A stretch of 64,000 bases of DNA from an uncultured Eubacteriales bacterium (GTDB taxonomy: Bacteria > Bacillota > Clostridia > Peptostreptococcales > Anaerovoracaceae). The translations under genes were made by a program, and so were the position numbers. Numbering within the stretch: the first letter of the stretch is position 1; every line of letters starts with the position of its first letter. Of this stretch, positions 1 to 8,918 are shown piece by piece. The notes under the pieces are model-generated. The model was not told where the DNA came from. It made no database searches and worked only from the letters and a program-made list of their open reading frames with translations. The DNA lies in contig CACYQX010000001.1 in the NCBI GenBank assembly GCA_902776725.1, positions 183,853-247,852 of the forward strand, read 5' to 3'.

Positions 1-376
1 TCAGGTCAGGGTCAGGATGCATTTCCGGTCTCAGCCTATCTACTACGATAACGTCCTTATCATACAGCTGAACATATATATCATTTTCGTAAGCAAATGA
101 TAGTATCTCTTTGACAGATGCATAATCCAAGCCGGATTCAAACAGAACATTGTTCGATGCATCCTTGATTAAGGCTCCATTGTAGCAAATTACCGGTGCA
201 TCCATTGATATCTTATCGGCTATATAGTTTGCCGAATGAAAGGATCTCCCGGTTGCAACTGCAAAATGAACGCCATTTTTATTTAGCTCGTGGATAAGCG
301 ACAGAGTGTTTGCAGAGATTGTCCCATCCTTGTTTAAGAGTGTGTTGTCCAAATCCATGGCTACTAGTTTAATCAT
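1..376 (-). CDS. HAD-superfamily (Cof-type) phosphatase, 3' part beyond window
   Basis: About 125 N-terminal residues are visible; the gene runs off the left edge. It begins MIKLVAMDLDNTLL, the HAD motif I (DxDxT) with nucleophile Asp8, followed by ATGRS and NGA segments typical of the Cof/YidA group (cap type IIB) that dephosphorylates sugar phosphates, FMN or PLP. The ATG lies in an ATGA overlap with the stop of the upstream membrane-protein gene, so the two are translationally coupled. Substrate cannot be predicted. Family assignment is firm; the missing C-terminus holds motifs III and IV. Confidence 0.85.
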   Translation of the reverse strand, partial: MIKLVAMDLDNTLLNKDGTISANTLSLIHELNKNGVHFAVATGRSFHSANYIADKISMDAPVICYNGALIKDASNNVLFESGLDYASVKEILSFAYENDIYVQLYDKDVIVVDRLRPEMHPDPDL

Positions 377-1095
377 AGGTATCCTTCTCCTTTGAGAATC
401 ATTATGACAATAATCACGATTGCCATTTCTAGTAAAAAATAAAACAGCTTGAATAGTCTCTGAGTCCTAAAACACTTAAAAACAAGCTCCTTCATTTTTG
501 AATACTTATGTTCGACAATCCATTTGTTAACCCCGAGTTCACTATTTCTTATCCTTGCTGCAACTTTACTGTCGGAATCATCAAGCCACTTGTTAAATGC
601 CTTTTTTGAACTTGGGTCTTTGATGCCGAAACAGAATGTCGGCGCCTCTTCAAGATATGGCAGGGCCTCTTTCTTATCTACAAATTCAGCACCTTCCCTG
701 TAGGCAACTGTCTCTTCATCTTTTATAAATAAATGCCTGTGTATCAACGCGTAGCATTGCTTGGCATAATCCATATGCTGAGAAAACGCATTGTTCCATC
801 TAACGGTAAGAAGCATGGCGATTATTCCCAGCACTAGCTGCAGTATCAAAATAGATATCCTAACAACGAACACATCGATTGTGGAAATAAAGGCAAGAAC
901 ACCTGCTGCCAAAGCTATATAGATACTATTAAATGTTATTCTCTCATTCTCCACGTGCCTCGCATGCTCCAGATTCTCGCACATCATTTGATACAGAAAA
1001 TCCACTTGGTCGTTTCTCAGCTTAAGATTCTCCCTATCCCAAAGTGCGTATTTGCCGTTTTTATTTGAATGACTCATTTTGGTATTTCCCTTCAT
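373..1095 (-). CDS. Small membrane protein with two N-terminal and one C-terminal TM segment
   Basis: 240 residues of unrecognised family. Hydrophobic segments lie at about 57-76 and 78-98 (a hairpin) and 218-235; the roughly 120 residues between are charged and probably cytoplasmic. The layout (charged N-terminus rich in E/R/N, tight two-TM hairpin, soluble domain) recalls SLATT- or RipA-like membrane proteins, but I could not match a signature. An alternative start is Met7, which has AAGGGAA upstream inside the longer frame. Coupled by ATGA overlap to the HAD phosphatase gene downstream, suggesting a joint function. Separated from lysS by a hairpin terminator, so probably its own transcription unit. 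Confidence 0.6.
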   Translation of the reverse strand: MKGNTKMSHSNKNGKYALWDRENLKLRNDQVDFLYQMMCENLEHARHVENERITFNSIYIALAAGVLAFISTIDVFVVRISILILQLVLGIIAMLLTVRWNNAFSQHMDYAKQCYALIHRHLFIKDEETVAYREGAEFVDKKEALPYLEEAPTFCFGIKDPSSKKAFNKWLDDSDSKVAARIRNSELGVNKWIVEHKYSKMKELVFKCFRTQRLFKLFYFLLEMAIVIIVIMILKGEGYL

Positions 1096-1160
1096 AATTC
1101 TCTATGTTCCCTGTTGGGCGTAGACGCGTGCAGCAATAGTCTCGCCTCTGTTTATAAATT

Positions 1161-1187
1161 AATCCTGCCGATTTTCTCAGCAGGATT
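1161..1187 (-). terminator. Probable intrinsic terminator after lysS
   Basis: AATCCTGC and GCAGGATT form an 8-bp stem 17 bases past the lysS stop; on the minus strand it is followed by an AT-rich tail (TTAATTTAT) rather than a clean T run. Likely a moderate-strength terminator. Confidence 0.5.
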
Positions 1188-1204
1188 GTCATTCTAAGTC
1201 TGTT

Positions 1205-3169
1205 TTAGTAAAGCTTTGCACCTGCCGGAATGTTGTCATCGACCATCAGGAGATTCAGCATTTCGCCGCCGTCATAGTCGTTAACTGCGGAGATCAGCAT
1301 GCCGTTTGATGTCTCTCCCATCATCTCTCTCGGCGGGAGATTTACGATAGCGATGCATGTCTTTCCGACCAGTTCTTCCGGAGAGTAGAATTCCTTGATG
1401 CCGCTCAAAATCACACGTTTTTCGGGGGTGCCGTCGTCCAGAACGAACCTTAAAAGCTTCTTGGATTTTGGTACCTCGGTGCACTCAAGAACCTTTACCG
1501 CACGGAAGTCGGATTTACTAAATGTGTCGAAATCCACGAATTCTTCGAAGAGCGGTTCTATCTCTACTTTGCTGAAGTCAATGACCTTTTTCTCAGCTTC
1601 TGCACCGTCGGCTTTCTTGCCCTTTTCGTCCAATGGCTTCATCGTGGGGAACAAGATTATATCCCTAATGCTCGGTGCATCGGTTATGAGCATGATGACT
1701 CTATCGATTCCGATTCCGAGGCCGCCTGTTGGCGGAAGGCCAACTTCCAGGGCGTTTACAAAGTCCATATCCATTGGATGAGCTTCATCGTCAACACCTG
1801 TATCAAGCTGGCGCTGCTGCTCTACAAATCTCTCGTACTGGTCAATCGGATCATTAAGCTCGGAGAATGCGTTGGCAACTTCCCAACCATTTATATATGC
1901 TTCAAAGCGACGTGTGATTCTTGGATCCTTTGGATCTCTCTTTGCGAGTGGCGAAATCTCTACAGGATGCCCTACTACAAATACCGGTCCATCGAGATAT
2001 CCCGGAACGTCTTCGCAATATTCTTCGAACATTTCGGCGATGATTTTGCCGCGGGTCCAGCCTGAAACTTCTTCCGGATCCATGCCGTATCCGATAGCAG
2101 CCTTGCGGGCGTCTTCGTCGCTTTCGATCTTTTCAAAATCGACTCCGGTGATTTCCTTTACGGCGTCTGCCATATTGAGTCTCTTCCAAGGCGGAGTAAC
2201 ATCAAAGCTCTTTCCCTGGTAAGTGATTATCGGAGTTCCGTTAACAGCCATGGCAGCGTTATATACTACCTGCTCTGTTACGTCCATTACGCTCTCCATG
2301 TTTCCGTAAGCCATATAGCATTCCATGGATGTGAATTCCGGATTATGGTTTCTATCCATGCCTTCGTTACGGAACATTTTGCCCATCTCATAAACGCGGT
2401 CAAGTCCACCAACTATAAGTCTCTTCAGGAAGAGCTCGTTAGAAATCCTGAGCTTCATGTCAATGTCAAGTGTATTGTGATGTGTATCAAATGGACGAGC
2501 ATTGGCACCGCCTGCGATGGTTGTAAGTATTGGTGTGTCAACCTCCAGGAATCCGTATTTTTCTTCAAGTACACGCTTGATTTCTTTTACGATTTTGGCG
2601 CGCTTGATGAATGTTTCTTTTACCTCAGGGTTCATGATGAGGTCAACATAGCGCTGACGATATCTGATATCCTGATCGACAAGGCCCTTGAACTTATCCG
2701 GAAGAACCTGGAGTGACTTGCTAAGAAGAACGAGCTTCTCTGCATGCACGGAAATCTCGCCGGTCTGAGTTTTAAAAACTTTTCCGACTATGCCGACGAT
2801 ATCTCCTATATCATAGGTCTTGAACCACTTATAATCTTCTTCACCGATGTCGTCGCGCTTAACGTAGCACTGGATGCGGCCTTCTTTATCCTGAAGATCA
2901 ATAAATGCGGCCTTACCCATGATACGCTTGGTCATGATACGACCTGCAACGGAAACTTCGCTTCCATCCATGGCATCAAAATTATCTTTGATGCTCTTGC
3001 TGTGCGCGTTTACATCCCATGTTTCGTTAAGAAACGGATCCCTGCCCGCATCTCTAAGGTTCTGAAGTTTTTCTCTTCTGATCTGTCTCTGCTCCGAGAG
3101 CTGTTCCTCTGTCTGCTCTACCGAAACTTCCTGCTCTTCCGGCATATTTCTGTTTTCATTGGATTCCAT
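1205..3169 (-). CDS. lysS: Lysyl-tRNA synthetase (class II) with C-terminal tRNA-binding OB domain
   Basis: Charges tRNA-Lys with lysine in the cytoplasm. Residues ~75-180 are the anticodon-binding OB fold; the class II core follows with motif 2 (FRNEG..HNPEFT) and motif 3 (GLGIGIDR, ~482-490). Normal bacterial LysRS ends near residue 500; here residues ~535-654 add an EMAPII/Trbp111-like tRNA-binding domain like the C-terminus of bacterial MetRS (e.g. SGIKEFYSPEELVGK, NLPPREMMG, SNGMLISA). The start has a TAGAGGAAAAGATT leader. It lies 67 bases downstream of greA, the usual greA-lysS pairing in Clostridia, and is probably transcribed from the greA promoter. Confidence 0.97.
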   Translation of the reverse strand: MESNENRNMPEEQEVSVEQTEEQLSEQRQIRREKLQNLRDAGRDPFLNETWDVNAHSKSIKDNFDAMDGSEVSVAGRIMTKRIMGKAAFIDLQDKEGRIQCYVKRDDIGEEDYKWFKTYDIGDIVGIVGKVFKTQTGEISVHAEKLVLLSKSLQVLPDKFKGLVDQDIRYRQRYVDLIMNPEVKETFIKRAKIVKEIKRVLEEKYGFLEVDTPILTTIAGGANARPFDTHHNTLDIDMKLRISNELFLKRLIVGGLDRVYEMGKMFRNEGMDRNHNPEFTSMECYMAYGNMESVMDVTEQVVYNAAMAVNGTPIITYQGKSFDVTPPWKRLNMADAVKEITGVDFEKIESDEDARKAAIGYGMDPEEVSGWTRGKIIAEMFEEYCEDVPGYLDGPVFVVGHPVEISPLAKRDPKDPRITRRFEAYINGWEVANAFSELNDPIDQYERFVEQQRQLDTGVDDEAHPMDMDFVNALEVGLPPTGGLGIGIDRVIMLITDAPSIRDIILFPTMKPLDEKGKKADGAEAEKKVIDFSKVEIEPLFEEFVDFDTFSKSDFRAVKVLECTEVPKSKKLLRFVLDDGTPEKRVILSGIKEFYSPEELVGKTCIAIVNLPPREMMGETSNGMLISAVNDYDGGEMLNLLMVDDNIPAGAKLY

Positions 3170-3191
3170 AATCTTTTCCTCTATATTACAT

Positions 3192-3217
3192 TGCCGGCAT
3201 ATATTTCAATGCCGGCA
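3192..3217 (-). other. Hairpin in greA-lysS intergenic region
   Basis: Perfect 9-bp inverted repeat TGCCGGCAT/ATGCCGGCA with an 8-base loop. No T tract follows on the minus strand, so it is not an obvious terminator; it may stabilise or process the greA-lysS transcript. Too short for a lysine riboswitch or T-box. Confidence 0.5.
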
Positions 3218-3236
3218 TCAAACGAATCATAAACAA

Positions 3237-3722
3237 TTAAGCTGTTCTTGTTATATCTATGATTTCAAGTCTGATTGGCTTTCCGTTCGGTGCGGAGACT
3301 TCTACTTTGTCGCCGACCTTCTTGCCAAAGAGCGCCTTGCCTACTACTGACTCCACGGAAACCTTAATCGGATCCGAGAATGGATCGATTTCCGTTGCGT
3401 CAACCAAGCTATAGCTCTCTTCCGTTTTGGATCTCGTATCTCTAACCTTAACCGTAAGACCAAGGTTGACCATGTCCAGCGTGAGGTCCTCGTCTTTGAT
3501 GATGGTGGCCGTTCTCAGTCTCTCCGAAAGTTTCATGATGCGAGCTTCGAGTTCTGCCTGTGCCTCCTTGGCTGCATCGTATTCAGCGTTCTCGGAAAGG
3601 TCGCCAAAAGCGCGTGCTTCCTTAAGACTCTCCGCTATTTCCGGTCTCTGCGCAATAAGCTCATCTCTTTCTCTTTTAAGCTTGTTATAGCTTTCCTGAG
3701 TCATTACGTTTTCTTGTGTCAT
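3237..3722 (-). CDS. greA: Transcription elongation factor GreA
   Basis: 161 residues, the normal GreA length. Rescues backtracked RNA polymerase by stimulating transcript cleavage. The N-terminal coiled coil carries the conserved ARAFGDLSENAEYDAAKE segment with the acidic tip, followed by the FKBP-like C-terminal domain (GKALFGKKVGD). An upstream in-frame extension exists but covers the promoter; the chosen ATG has AAAGGAG 11 bases upstream. A second Met seven codons in (MTQESYN) is a possible alternative. Transcribed from the consensus promoter at 3784-3812 and followed by lysS. Confidence 0.96.
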   Translation of the reverse strand: MTQENVMTQESYNKLKRERDELIAQRPEIAESLKEARAFGDLSENAEYDAAKEAQAELEARIMKLSERLRTATIIKDEDLTLDMVNLGLTVKVRDTRSKTEESYSLVDATEIDPFSDPIKVSVESVVGKALFGKKVGDKVEVSAPNGKPIRLEIIDITRTA

Positions 3723-3783
3723 TCCAAAAAACTCCTTTCGCCCGAGCTTTACCCCGATTGGCAAAGCCCATATATACCGCAGT

Positions 3784-3812
3784 ATTATACTTGCAAAACC
3801 CCTTTTTGTCAA
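3784..3812 (-). promoter_or_regulatory. Consensus sigma-A promoter for greA-lysS
   Basis: On the minus strand TTGACA (3807-3812), a 17-base spacer and TATAAT (3784-3789): a perfect vegetative promoter. It sits about 60 bases before the greA start and proves that the longer open frame over it is not coding. Confidence 0.9.
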
Positions 3813-3875
3813 TTTGCGAAAGCCTTGCAATTTAGGGATTTTCTCGCCGTTTTGCCCTGCTTTTTGCGAGCACGA

Positions 3876-6800
3876 TTAGGCCTTCTTGTTATCCTCCACA
3901 AAACGCTTAATCTTCTTGCCCGTGGTCTTCTCGAATTCGCGCTTTCTGATGACAATTTTCCTTATCTTCTTAAAGAGCGGAAGATTCTCGTTTATCGCGT
4001 CCACATCGCGCCAGATGAGCTCATGGAGCGCCTCCTCCGTATAGTTTGCGCCGAGCGCTTCCTCGACCTCTTCCTTATCTATCAGAATCGTCGCATAGAT
4101 TGTGGTGTCGTTGGTGCTGTCATCATCGTCCGTCGCCCAGACCATTGACTCCGCAACATACTGACTCTTTGAAAGCTCGTATTCGAGTTCCTCCGGGAAG
4201 ACGTTCTTTCCGTTTCCTGTGATGATGACGTTCTTCTTGCGGCCCGTGATGTAGATGAAATCGTCTTCATCTACATAGCCCTGGTCACCCGTATGGAACC
4301 AACCGTCGATCAGAACTTCGTTCGTCGCTTCCGGATTATTGTAGTAACCCATCATGACGTTTCCGCCCGCGAAACAAATTTCACCTATTCCGTCAGGGTC
4401 CTTATCTATGATTTTGACTTCCATTCCCGGAAGAAGATGTCCGACAGATGCGAGTTTCATATCCTTCTCAACGTCAGGATTGAGCGCCGCCATCGGCGAG
4501 CACTCTGTAAGTCCGTAACCCTGAACGCCTACTATTCCGATATCGTTAAAGAACTGAAGTATCTCCGGATCTATCGCCGCGCCGCCCGAAATGATTACTC
4601 TCATGCGACCGCCGAATACATTTAATATGTCCTTGGTGAACGGTTTGCTGATGTCGAGTTTTGCTTTCTTCGTTCTTCTGTTGATAGCAAGAAGTCTCTT
4701 GAGCGTTTTGTCCTTGCCCTTTTCCTTTGCTGCCTTCCAGATTCTCTTGTAGAGAGTTTCTATCAGAATCGGAACTCCGAGGAGCATGGTAGGTCTTACT
4801 TCTTCAAGGTTCTTTGTTATATATTTCAGTCCCTCGCAGAACGCAATCGATGCACCTTTGTAGATCGGCATCAGGAATGCACATGTGCACTCGTAGGTGT
4901 GGTGCACCGGAAGAACCGAAAAGAAGATATCCCAATCGTTTACGTTGAGTATCGTCGGAGCCGCCATGAGATTCTCCGCGAGGTTCGTGTTGGAGAGCAT
5001 TACGCCCTTAGCGAATCCCGTGGTTCCCGAAGTATAGAGGATGACAGCCATATCGCTTGCGACTATCTCAGCGTCGAGGAACTGTCTATCGCCCTGCGCG
5101 ACTCTCTCTTTTCCTTCGCGTACGAGCTGCGCCCAGCTTATGATCTCGTCGTCGTGTAGACCTTCCGTGCTTCCGCGCTCAAGATAAAGATCCATCTCCG
5201 CGTCCATGTTTACAAGGAGCTCGAGCTTGGTGTCGCCCGACGCCTTCATTTCCTTAAACGTCTCTTCAAAGCGCTTGCTGAAGAGCACCGCGGAAACCTC
5301 TGCATCCTGAACGAGATATTTAAGGTCTTCCGGCGGAAGCTCTTTGTCGAGCGGAACTACGATTCCGACGCCGCCGATAACCGCAAGATACGTAGACTCC
5401 CACTGATAATACGTATCGCCGATAATCGCGATTCTCTTACCCTTTAGTCCGCGGTTAATGAGCGCGGTTCCGAGACCGTTCACATCCGCCTGCGCCTGCT
5501 TATACGTAATCTCGGTATAAGGCTCGCCCTTTACAAACTTCTGCCTGAACGCAACGTGATCTCCGTAGAGTTCAACGCTCGAGTTAAACATCTGCTTGAT
5601 ATCCGTAATCGGTCTTCCCGTCTTATATCTCAAATAAGGATCGGTGCTCGCCGCGATATTTGCAATAACCTTCTCCGCGTGTTTCTTTTCTTCTTCCTTT
5701 ATCGCTCTGTAATCCATGCTGCCACCTGTCTCATCGCCTTCCACAAAGTTGCCATATCTCTTGATCTTTCCCGTCGTGGTCATCTCAAAATCTTTCTCGC
5801 GAATATTGATTCTCTTGATGGCCTTGTATTCCGGCAAAGTATCGTTCAATTTATCTATGAGGTCTCTGTAAAAATCATAGACCTCGCTGCTGTTCATCTC
5901 GCCATGCATCTTATTCAGCAAAGCAAAGTTTGGCTGAATGTCCGCAGTCACAAGTACGTTCCCCACGCGCTTATCCGTAACGCCGTGAACGAGAACTTCC
6001 TTTACGAGTTCGTTTTCTTTTATTTTTTCTTCGAGTTCCTCGGGGAAGATATTCTTTCCGCCCTTTGTTACGATGACGGTTTTCTTTCGTCCCGTAACAT
6101 AGAGGAATCCGTCCTCATCCATGCGGCCGAGGTCTCCGGTGTAGAGCCAGCCGTTACGAATGACTTCGTCCGTCGCCGCCTGATCCTCGTAGTATCCGAG
6201 CATAATCGATGGACTCTTTACTACGATTTCTCCGATGCCGTCCGAGTCAGGATTCTCAATCTTAACCGTGGTTCCGCTCATCGGACGTCCAACGGAACTT
6301 GCGATGCTGTAATTGTTTTGGTTGACCGCGATTATCGGGGCGCACTCCGTCATGCCGTAACCCTGCATCATCGGAATACCCATCGCCTCAAAGTCCTCAA
6401 TAACCTTTGGGTCTATCGCAGCGCCGCCCGCGATGAACTGCTGCATGCTTCCGCCGAGCGCTTCGTGAACGGATTTAAACATCCTCTTCATCACCTGCGG
6501 CGAATTATACAGCTTCATGCGCTTTGAAAGTTCAATCGCTCTTTCGAGTTTTTCAAGCTGCCCGGATTTCTCCGCCTGCTTGAACATGCTCTTATGTATC
6601 TTCTCAAAGACGAGCGGCACGCCGACCATGCAGTTCGCCTTGACCTCTTTCATATTCTGTGTGATGTATTTTATTCCTTCGCAGATCGCGAGCGTCTTTC
6701 CCTGATAGAAAGTCGTCCAATCCACGCAGGTGTTTTCAAACGTGTGATGCGTCGGAAGAATTGAAAGCACTATCCAGTTCTCGCCGAGCCTCATGCGCTT

Positions 6801-7511
6801 GGACATATTGACTACGTTCGCGCTGATGTTCTTATGCGAAAGCATTACGCCCTTGGCGGACCCCGTCGTTCCCGATGTGAATATCAAAGTGCACATCGCG
6901 TTTGGATCTATCTCCGCGTCGAGGAAACGGCGGTCGCCATGCGTGTCGCCCGCGCCTGTGCCGTCCGTGCCGCGTGCGCCGGTGCCTGCAAGCAGCGCCC
7001 TTCCCGCTTTAATAATTTCCGGAAGCGACAAAATCTTATGCCCCTCTATATCCGACCTCTCCGTCATGCAGATGAAGTGTTCCAGATTGCAAACGTCTTT
7101 GAAAACTTCCGCGAGTCTCTTCTCCGACTTGCTGTCAAAGATGAGCGCAGACGCACCGGACCTCTTTACGATTCCGTAGAGTTCTTCCGGCGGAAGATTC
7201 TTATCAAGAGGAACTATTACGCCGACTCCGCAGACCGTAGCAAAATACGAGAGGAACCAATAGTAAGACGTATCGCCGATCAGCGCAATCTTCTTATCCT
7301 TTAGACCAAGATCGATGAGCCCGGTCCCCAGCGCATTCATATCCTGCAGAACCTGGGCATACTTAATAGAGCGATAAGTTCCGCCCGGCTTATCTTTCTG
7401 AAGATAGGCGGTCTTATCGCCGAACAGCTCGCAACTTGATAGTATGAGGTCGCGGAGATCCGCGACCTCTCTTGTCGGGTGATCTACACCATCAAATTTC
7501 TTGTTGTTCAA
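3876..7511 (-). CDS. Double (tandem-fused) long-chain acyl-CoA synthetase / AMP-binding protein
   Basis: 1211 residues holding two complete ANL-superfamily adenylating modules, which activate carboxylic acids as acyl-AMP and then acyl-CoA. Module 1 (~1-590): P-loop FTSGTTGSAKG (~211-221), GYGMTEC, YTGDLG and the hinge/lysine region TGRKKTVIVTKGGKNIFPEE. Module 2 (~599-1211): YTSGTTGFAKG, GYGLTEC, HTGDQG, TGRKKNVIITGNGKNVFPEE. Single FadD-type enzymes are about 550-600 residues, so this is a head-to-tail duplication. Module 1 has a Gly/Thr-rich insert (~176-192). Translation probably starts at TTG with AAGGA 7 bases upstream, 12 bases after tyrS. The junction codes TGGSM, with AGGTGG just before an ATG at 5717, so module 2 could also be translated separately. 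Both modules look catalytically intact; substrate unknown. Confidence 0.9.
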   Translation of the reverse strand: MNNKKFDGVDHPTREVADLRDLILSSCELFGDKTAYLQKDKPGGTYRSIKYAQVLQDMNALGTGLIDLGLKDKKIALIGDTSYYWFLSYFATVCGVGVIVPLDKNLPPEELYGIVKRSGASALIFDSKSEKRLAEVFKDVCNLEHFICMTERSDIEGHKILSLPEIIKAGRALLAGTGARGTDGTGAGDTHGDRRFLDAEIDPNAMCTLIFTSGTTGSAKGVMLSHKNISANVVNMSKRMRLGENWIVLSILPTHHTFENTCVDWTTFYQGKTLAICEGIKYITQNMKEVKANCMVGVPLVFEKIHKSMFKQAEKSGQLEKLERAIELSKRMKLYNSPQVMKRMFKSVHEALGGSMQQFIAGGAAIDPKVIEDFEAMGIPMMQGYGMTECAPIIAVNQNNYSIASSVGRPMSGTTVKIENPDSDGIGEIVVKSPSIMLGYYEDQAATDEVIRNGWLYTGDLGRMDEDGFLYVTGRKKTVIVTKGGKNIFPEELEEKIKENELVKEVLVHGVTDKRVGNVLVTADIQPNFALLNKMHGEMNSSEVYDFYRDLIDKLNDTLPEYKAIKRINIREKDFEMTTTGKIKRYGNFVEGDETGGSMDYRAIKEEEKKHAEKVIANIAASTDPYLRYKTGRPITDIKQMFNSSVELYGDHVAFRQKFVKGEPYTEITYKQAQADVNGLGTALINRGLKGKRIAIIGDTYYQWESTYLAVIGGVGIVVPLDKELPPEDLKYLVQDAEVSAVLFSKRFEETFKEMKASGDTKLELLVNMDAEMDLYLERGSTEGLHDDEIISWAQLVREGKERVAQGDRQFLDAEIVASDMAVILYTSGTTGFAKGVMLSNTNLAENLMAAPTILNVNDWDIFFSVLPVHHTYECTCAFLMPIYKGASIAFCEGLKYITKNLEEVRPTMLLGVPILIETLYKRIWKAAKEKGKDKTLKRLLAINRRTKKAKLDISKPFTKDILNVFGGRMRVIISGGAAIDPEILQFFNDIGIVGVQGYGLTECSPMAALNPDVEKDMKLASVGHLLPGMEVKIIDKDPDGIGEICFAGGNVMMGYYNNPEATNEVLIDGWFHTGDQGYVDEDDFIYITGRKKNVIITGNGKNVFPEELEYELSKSQYVAESMVWATDDDDSTNDTTIYATILIDKEEVEEALGANYTEEALHELIWRDVDAINENLPLFKKIRKIVIRKREFEKTTGKKIKRFVEDNKKA

Positions 7512-7523
7512 TTCCTAGTCCTT

Positions 7524-8861
7524 TTATTTAAGTACAATCTTATGGAACTTCTTTTTACCCTTCTGGATAACAAGGATGCCGTCAGCGAAGTCCTCTGCTG
7601 TTATGTTTTTGCGGGTGTCGGTGGCTTTTTCGCCGTTTAAGGAGACGCCGCCTTGCTCGATTGTGCGGCGTGCGTCGCCGTTGCTCTCTGCGAGTTTTAG
7701 TTCGCTTAAGAGCGAGATAAGTCCCTTTCCTTCGCCGCCGAAGTCAGCAGCGTCCATCTCGGTTGTCGGGATGTCCGCGGATGCTGCGCCGCCTGCGCTG
7801 AATGCAGCGCGCGATGCGTCGAGCGCCTTCTGAGCCTCCTCTTCTCCGTGAACGAGCTTTGTTATTTCAAACGCAAGTATTTCCTTTGCCTTGTTGATCT
7901 CGGCGCCTTCAAGTGCGGAGAGTCTATTTACCTCGTCCATTGGAATGAACGTCAGCATGCGGAGGCATTTGTTTACGTCTGCGTCGCCGACGTTTCTCCA
8001 GTACTGGAAGAACTCGTACGGGCTGCATCTATCCGCGTCGAGCCAGAGCGCGCCCTTCTGGGTTTTGCCCATCTTCTTTCCGTCGCTCGTCGTGAGGAGC
8101 GAGAATGTCATTCCGTAAACTTCCTTCTGAAGGAGTTTTCTCGTTAGGTCAACGCCGCCGATGATATTTGACCACTGGTCGTCGCCGCCGAATTCAACTT
8201 TGACATCAAAGTCTCTAGCCATGACCATAAAGTCATAGCTCTGCATGAGCATATAGCTGAACTCAAAGAATGTGAGTCCTGTTTCTCTTTCCATCCTCTG
8301 CTTAAACGCTTCGGATCTCAGCATGGTGTTTACGTTGAATTTGGATCCGATTTCTCTTACGAACTCGATGAACTTGAGAGGTCTGATCCACTCGCCGTTA
8401 TTTACGGAAACAGCCTTTCCGGGTTCCGGTTCTTTGTTCTGATGTCCCGGTTCGTAAACGCCGCCGTTGCCTTCGTACTTCCACTCGTCGTCGAACTCGA
8501 TGAATCTCTCAAAGAGCTTCTTGAACTGCGCGCAGTTATAGTCGATGGTCTCGACGTCCATGAGCGTACGCATGTCGGTGCGGCCCGATGGATCTCCGAC
8601 CATTCCCGTTCCGCCGCCCAGGAGGACGACCGGTGTATGACCGAACTTCTGCATATACATGATTATGATGATCTGCATAAAATGTCCCACGTGAAGACAG
8701 TCCGCCGTCGGATCGAATCCGATGTAGAACTTTACCTTCTCGTTCTGCAAAAGTTTTCTTACTGCTTCTTCGTCGGTCGACTGCTCTATGAGTCCTCTCT
8801 CTTTAAGGACGTCATAGACGTTGTCGCATTTACTTACGTTGTCCGGAATTAACTGTTTCAT
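7524..8861 (-). CDS. tyrS: Tyrosyl-tRNA synthetase
   Basis: 445 residues, class I synthetase for tRNA-Tyr. HIGH-like motif LHVGH, tyrosine-pocket region GGGTGMVGDPSGR, KMSKS-like motif KKMGKT, and a C-terminal S4 RNA-binding domain (~370-445, with ARRTIEQGGVSLNGE). The Shine-Dalgarno is weak (GTGAG). The 57-base gap to upp is too short for a T-box, and none of its motifs are present. The double acyl-CoA synthetase follows 12 bases downstream and is probably co-transcribed. Confidence 0.97.
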   Translation of the reverse strand: MKQLIPDNVSKCDNVYDVLKERGLIEQSTDEEAVRKLLQNEKVKFYIGFDPTADCLHVGHFMQIIIIMYMQKFGHTPVVLLGGGTGMVGDPSGRTDMRTLMDVETIDYNCAQFKKLFERFIEFDDEWKYEGNGGVYEPGHQNKEPEPGKAVSVNNGEWIRPLKFIEFVREIGSKFNVNTMLRSEAFKQRMERETGLTFFEFSYMLMQSYDFMVMARDFDVKVEFGGDDQWSNIIGGVDLTRKLLQKEVYGMTFSLLTTSDGKKMGKTQKGALWLDADRCSPYEFFQYWRNVGDADVNKCLRMLTFIPMDEVNRLSALEGAEINKAKEILAFEITKLVHGEEEAQKALDASRAAFSAGGAASADIPTTEMDAADFGGEGKGLISLLSELKLAESNGDARRTIEQGGVSLNGEKATDTRKNITAEDFADGILVIQKGKKKFHKIVLK

Positions 8862-8918
8862 TTCTTACTCACTTTCGTTTTATTTTGTTCGGAGCGGTTT
8901 GCTCCGCCTCATTCTCTA

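Noticed and set aside
373-1095. CBASS/SLATT defence effector
   Set aside because: Only topology is suggestive; no cyclase, SMODS or TIR gene is nearby.
3192-3217. lysS leader hairpin as a lysine riboswitch or T-box
   Set aside because: The whole gap is 67 bases and lacks T-box or L-box conserved elements.
3723-3830. 36-codon N-terminal extension of greA
   Set aside because: It contains the greA promoter; GreA is 161 residues from the inner ATG.
5556-6527. Plus-strand open frame of 323 codons inside the acyl-CoA synthetase gene
   Set aside because: Antisense shadow of a conserved domain with no Shine-Dalgarno or recognisable motif.
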